A stretch of DNA of 64,000 nucleotides from UBA1756 sp045627805 (GTDB lineage: Bacteria; Bacteroidota; Bacteroidia; Bacteroidales; WCHB1-69). Position numbers and translations under genes: made by a program. The stretch covers positions 62,001-126,000 of the forward strand of contig JAZQOJ010000201.1 of the NCBI GenBank assembly GCA_045627805.1, read 5' to 3'. This document shows, piece after piece, positions 61,096 to 64,000 of this stretch (positions within the stretch are counted from its first letter, which is position 1; each line of letters begins with the position of its first letter). A model generated the notes under the pieces. The model had not been told where the DNA came from. It saw nothing but the letters and a program-made list of their open reading frames with translations, and searched no databases.

Positions 61096-62256
61096 CTAAA
61101 AATCCGGAGCGTTGTTGTAAATGGTTTCTATTAGTTTCTCGTCCGCGTGGTTGGCATAACGTGTGGTCATAGATAGGTCGTGGTGGTCGGCGTGCTGCAT
61201 CACCGTGAGCGGATCAACGCCTGACTTCAACATATTGTTTATACCGGTATCTCTGAAAGAATAAAGCTGCATTTCCTTTGGGAGTTTCAGCGCGCTTCTA
61301 ACCTTTTCCCACTCTTTGCGGAAACGGGCCTGTCCGCAGGGCGTTTTTGCCGGCAGCAAGTCCTCTCCGAACAAATAGTAGCTTGCCGGGTATCGCTCGA
61401 TATGCAGCGAACTCAAGTTCTCATAGAGCTGTTCATTCATCGCAGAGAACCTCTCGTTATGCGTCTTGGCATTCTCCGACGGGATACGAATCATTTTGCG
61501 TTCCAAATCCACGTCTTTCAACTGAACCATCCGTATTTCCTTCGGCCTGATCAACGAAGTGAACACAAGTTGGCAAACGATGAGGAAAGGCGATTTTTTT
61601 TCTTGTAGATATTCAGTGATGGTCGTTCTGACTTCACGCGGAATGAGTATTCTCCGCTTCTGTTGTTCTCTTTTGGGATGTATCAGCTCAAAAGGATTTT
61701 CTTTCACATAGCATTTCTCTTTGGCGAAGTTGAAAAGAGCGCGGCCCATCTTCAACTGGTTATTGTAGGTGCGGGCGGAAACTTTCCGCACATTGTAGAA
61801 GTAGTCCATATATTTTATTGCCAGGACCCTATTGAATAACGACGAGTAGATTTTAGGCGCATTTTCATCGCACCACTCCATAAAGAGTTTGCAAAAAGAA
61901 CTGTATGAGCGCATTGTGTCGGGGCGCAACTCCCTTTTTTTTTCATTCAGGTATTTCTCAACAACGACGGAAAGTGGCGTGTAGAGCCGTGAATTTTCCT
62001 CCTCCATTAGCGGATTCCAACCACCCATAAGTTTCGCATTGATCGTGCATACAATCTGATTCGCATACACGCGGAAGTCAGCAAGCTTGCTGTACCTTTT
62101 CCGTACTTTGTTCAGCCGGATCTGTTTCCGTACGAGTTCGTTTTTCTGCGGATGCAACGCCCAGTATTCTATCAGCCAGTTGTCCTTGTACGCTTTAAGA
62201 ACGGCTGGAAGATATTCCAATTGAGGTTGTGTAAGGTTTTTCCGGGAGGTGGGCAT
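61096..62256 (-). CDS. int: Tyrosine recombinase (integrase)
   Basis: The 386-residue protein has an N-terminal arm-binding region, a SAM-like core-binding domain (about 105-200; TPLSVVVEKYLNEKKRELRP) and a catalytic domain. Catalytic residues visible: Arg in LIRPKEIRM, a Lys candidate in ENAKTHNERF, SFRDTGINNML (second Arg; the usual His three residues before it is Tyr), the His of MQHADHHDLS and the nucleophile Tyr in MTTRYANH. It is transcribed from just inside attR inward, the normal arrangement for tRNA-targeting integrases. It catalyses recombination between attP and the tRNA-Gly 3' end. Confidence 0.92.
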   Translation of the reverse strand: MPTSRKNLTQPQLEYLPAVLKAYKDNWLIEYWALHPQKNELVRKQIRLNKVRKRYSKLADFRVYANQIVCTINAKLMGGWNPLMEEENSRLYTPLSVVVEKYLNEKKRELRPDTMRSYSSFCKLFMEWCDENAPKIYSSLFNRVLAIKYMDYFYNVRKVSARTYNNQLKMGRALFNFAKEKCYVKENPFELIHPKREQQKRRILIPREVRTTITEYLQEKKSPFLIVCQLVFTSLIRPKEIRMVQLKDVDLERKMIRIPSENAKTHNERFSAMNEQLYENLSSLHIERYPASYYLFGEDLLPAKTPCGQARFRKEWEKVRSALKLPKEMQLYSFRDTGINNMLKSGVDPLTVMQHADHHDLSMTTRYANHADEKLIETIYNNAPDF

Positions 62257-62304
62257 TTTTTTTTTAGCTATTCAAAATTCTGGTTTGAACAGTCTAAAAA
62301 AAAG

Positions 62305-62322
62305 TGTTGCAATCTTGTTGCA
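62305..62322. repeat. Paired TGTTGCA sites near attR (candidate integrase arm sites)
   Basis: TGTTGCA at 62305-62311 and 62316-62322, 11 bases apart and in the same orientation as the pair near attL. They lie between the integrase start and the attR core. Confidence 0.55.
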
Positions 62323-62365
62323 GTTTTTACTACTAAAATCGCTGTAAGCCTTGGTGTAGTAAGAG

Positions 62366-62394
62366 TGAGCGGTAAACGGGTCTCGAACCCGCGA
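62366..62394. other. attR (within intact tRNA-Gly gene)
   Basis: The right copy of the 29-bp repeat. It covers the 3' part of the intact tRNA-Gly gene (T arm and acceptor strand), so integration at this end keeps the tRNA functional. Confidence 0.93.
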
Positions 62395-62440
62395 CCTGCA
62401 GCTTGGGAAGCTGCCGCTCTACCAACTGAGCTATTACCGC
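62368..62440 (-). tRNA. tRNA-Gly, anticodon CCC
   Basis: Read on the minus strand: acceptor GCGGTAA/TTACCGC, D arm GCTC-AGTTGGTA-GAGC, anticodon arm GCAGC-TTCCCAA-GCTGC giving anticodon CCC (codon GGG), T arm GCGGG-TTCGAGA-CCCGT (last pair imperfect), discriminator U. The CCA end is not encoded. All arms pair, so the gene is intact after integration. Confidence 0.96.
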
Positions 62441-62452
62441 TTTTTTCGCTTG

Positions 62453-62480
62453 CAAAAATACTACTTTTTTTTTATTTTTG
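62453..62480. promoter_or_regulatory. Divergent promoter pair for tRNA-Gly (-) and the GNAT-like gene (+)
   Basis: The minus-strand TATTTTTG (complement of 62453-62460) lies 12 bases before the tRNA 5' end. A plus-strand TATTTTTG at 62473-62480 can drive the gene at 62572. The two -7 boxes are 12 bases apart, so the promoters overlap and may compete for polymerase. Confidence 0.6.
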
Positions 62481-62571
62481 CCCGCTTTGGCATATTTTTT
62501 GTAAATATTCTTTGCCCATAGTGATTTTAGGCATCAGTTGTTGTTATTATCATAGTAAAATCTACGAGAAA

Positions 62572-63678
62572 ATGGTCATCCGTGAAGTTTCTACGAAGAA
62601 AGAATTGAAAACATTCATTCAATTTCCCAAAACATTGTACAAAGATTGTCCCTATTATATCCCGCCGATGGATAATGCCGAAAAAGACGCACTCACCATT
62701 CATCCGGCGCTGGAGTTTTGCGATTTGAAACTCTGGCTTGCGTGGGAGAACGACCGCGTGGTGGGCCGAATTGCGGGTATAGTGAACAGGAAATGCAACG
62801 AGTTGAAGGAACAACGCCGCGTGCGGTTCGCTTGGTTCGATGCCATTGAGGATTTGCACGTGGCCAGCGGACTTCTGCAAACAGTTGAGGAGTGGGGGAG
62901 AGAGCAGGGTATGAACGAGATCTGCGGGCCGTCGCGTTTCTCCAATATGGATCGGCAGGCGATGCTCGTTGAGGGCTTCGACCATCCCACTTCCATCGCC
63001 TCCGACTACAATTTCCCCTATTATTGCGATTTTATGAATCAGTTGGGATTTGAGAAGGAGGTGGATTACGTGCAGTACAAGGTGGAGGTGAAGGAGGTGC
63101 CCGAAACTATTGAGCGGCTGGCGGCGCGAATCCAGGAAAAACAGCGTGTGCGCATCCGGAATTTCAAAAACAAGAAGGAATTGCTGACGGCCGGACGTGA
63201 GTTCTTCAAGGTGCTGAATGCCAGCTATCACAAGATTTTCAATTTTATTCCACTTACTGATAAAGAGATCGACTGGGTGATTCAGCACGATTTCGCACTG
63301 CCCAAAATGGATCTGATTTCTGTTTTGGAGGATGAAAACGGAAAGATGATTGGCATTTCGTTCTGTATGCCCTCAATGAGCGAGGCGTTCCGCAAAAACA
63401 ACGGACGGCTTTTCCCGTTCGGCTGGGCTCGCATTCTGCACGCCTACCGCCACAACCAGTATGTGGATATGTTTCTCACGGGCGTTCTGCCCGAATATGC
63501 GAACTCTGGCGTTCACGTTCTCTATCATAAGCAGCTCAACGAGGCGTTTCTCGCCAATCATTACCAGTACGCCTTCACTTCGCAGCAGTTGGAAAACAAT
63601 CCTGCAAGCCGCATTTGGAGTCGCTACGCATCGGAACCTTATTGCAGAAGAAGATGTTACAGAAAAGATATTCGGTAG
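62572..63678 (+). CDS. GNAT-like acyltransferase family protein (host)
   Basis: The 368-residue protein starts at ATG 62572; an upstream in-frame extension would run through the tRNA and is rejected. It has an N-terminal segment VIREVSTKKELKTFIQFPKT with YIPPM, and a GNAT-like fold (VVGRIAGIVN; WFDAIEDLHVASGLLQTVEE; ICGPSRFSNMDRQAMLVEGF). A second GNAT-like half follows (MIGISFCMPSMSEAF; TGVLPEYANSGVHVLYHKQL). Such conserved proteins are common in Bacteroidota but their substrate is not known. It overlaps the next gene by 25 bases. Confidence 0.8.
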   Translation: MVIREVSTKKELKTFIQFPKTLYKDCPYYIPPMDNAEKDALTIHPALEFCDLKLWLAWENDRVVGRIAGIVNRKCNELKEQRRVRFAWFDAIEDLHVASGLLQTVEEWGREQGMNEICGPSRFSNMDRQAMLVEGFDHPTSIASDYNFPYYCDFMNQLGFEKEVDYVQYKVEVKEVPETIERLAARIQEKQRVRIRNFKNKKELLTAGREFFKVLNASYHKIFNFIPLTDKEIDWVIQHDFALPKMDLISVLEDENGKMIGISFCMPSMSEAFRKNNGRLFPFGWARILHAYRHNQYVDMFLTGVLPEYANSGVHVLYHKQLNEAFLANHYQYAFTSQQLENNPASRIWSRYASEPYCRRRCYRKDIR

Positions 63679-64000
63679 GGAATCCTTCGGGCGAGGCCGT
63701 GTATGCGGTTGTTACGGGCGCAAGTCGGGGATTGGGACGCGCCATAGCGGAAGAATTGTCGCGGCGCGGCTTCAACACAGTGCTCATCAGCTCGAATGAG
63801 CGTATTGCGGAGGTTTGCGCAGAATTGAAATCGAAATACGGTGTTGACTCCCAGTATGTGGTGTCCGATCTCACGAAAGAGGCGGAAGTGTTGGCCGCCG
63901 CCGATGCCATTAATGAGCGGTACAGTGTCTTTATGCTGGTAAACAATGCCGGACTTGGCGGCACGCAGCGCTTTGACGAGGTATCGGTGGAGCGTTTGCA
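63654..64000 (+). CDS. Short-chain dehydrogenase/reductase, N-terminal part
   Basis: The gene starts at ATG 63654, inside the end of the previous gene, and runs off the window after about 115 codons. The Rossmann motif VVTGASRGLGRAIAEEL (glycine-rich TGxxxGxG) and the structural motif LVNNAGLGG identify a classical SDR NAD(P)-dependent oxidoreductase. The substrate cannot be told; the active-site YxxxK lies beyond the window. Overlap with the GNAT-like gene suggests translational coupling. Confidence 0.88.
   Translation, partial: MLQKRYSVGNPSGEAVYAVVTGASRGLGRAIAEELSRRGFNTVLISSNERIAEVCAELKSKYGVDSQYVVSDLTKEAEVLAAADAINERYSVFMLVNNAGLGGTQRFDEVSVERL

Larger units (their letters stand above)
37550..62394. 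mobile_element. Integrated 24.8-kb provirus of a tailless, probably membrane-containing virus
   Basis: The boundaries are 29-bp direct repeats at 37550-37578 and 62366-62394, identical and derived from the 3' part of tRNA-Gly(CCC); the full tRNA gene remains on the right. Inside are a repressor switch, a primase-helicase, iterons, a packaging ATPase without any terminase, a beta-rich capsid candidate, many single-pass membrane proteins, lysis enzymes and an integrase beside attR. No HK97 capsid, portal, tail, tape-measure, relaxase or coupling protein gene was seen. That gene set matches internal-membrane icosahedral viruses (PM2, PRD1, FLiP types) better than a tailed phage or a conjugative element. 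All gene modules look intact, so it may be able to excise. Confidence 0.8.

Noticed and set aside
37550..62394. Element as an integrative conjugative or mobilisable element
   Set aside because: No relaxase, coupling protein or conjugation genes were found; the RHH/coiled-coil protein alone is not enough, and lysis enzymes point to a virus.
62152..62571. Extended start for the GNAT-like protein at 62152
   Set aside because: The extension crosses attR, the tRNA gene and the promoter; it is a fortuitous open frame.

Overview
The window is a stretch of a Bacteroidota (most likely Bacteroidales) chromosome. The supporting signs are TAnnTTTG -7 promoter boxes ahead of many genes, little use of Shine-Dalgarno sequences, a type IX secretion (T9SS) C-terminal sorting domain, an S9B dipeptidyl peptidase and AT-rich spacers. 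Coordinates 1-37548 and 62441-64000 are host chromosome. Between them, at 37550-62394, lies a 24.8-kb integrated element bounded by a 29-bp direct repeat of the 3' end of tRNA-Gly(CCC).

Host part, left: dxs (isoprenoid synthesis), a lipoprotein, a glutamine synthetase with a small membrane protein, then a 24.6-kb gene (5489-30088) for an 8199-residue exported surface protein. That protein is built from Cys-paired Ig-like domains in a repeating A-B-C order and ends in a T9SS type-A sorting domain. It is followed by a beta-barrel/OmpA protein, a small soluble histidine kinase, topA and DPP IV. Host part, right: tRNA-Gly, a GNAT-like protein and the start of an SDR gene.

The element looks like a complete temperate provirus of a tailless, probably membrane-containing virus. 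It carries no HK97 capsid, portal, large terminase or tail gene. In order it has: a divergent repressor/Cro-type switch with palindromic operators; small early genes; a TOPRIM-primase/SF3-helicase replication protein; a RelB/YafQ-type toxin-antitoxin pair; a structured non-coding block with six GTTACAAA iterons; an RHH/coiled-coil protein; an A32/FtsK-like packaging ATPase; and a 206-residue beta-rich capsid candidate between its own promoter and terminator. Then follow about fourteen small genes, nearly all single-pass membrane proteins, one with an HEEGH metalloprotease motif. A lysis/peptidoglycan cassette comes next (glucosaminidase, M15 peptidase, two PG-binding membrane proteins, holin/spanin-like proteins). 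The right end is variable and rich in duplications: nuclease-like 'polyvalent' proteins, a sliding-clamp-like protein, and three tandem paralogues. A mirror-image iteron cluster, a membrane protein and a tyrosine integrase beside attR close the element.

The observations I consider most novel are: (i) the tailless provirus itself, with its row of single-TM proteins and unusually short capsid candidate; (ii) two mirror-image six-copy GTTACAAA clusters 17 kb apart that bracket the late region; (iii) short RNAs predicted on the opposite strand immediately downstream of nuclease-like accessory genes, three with convincing terminators; (iv) a nearly identical basic N-terminal module on two different C-terminal domains, one resembling a DNA sliding clamp; and (v) the 8199-residue T9SS cargo protein. 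All functional calls come from reading motifs by eye; no database or structure search was run.
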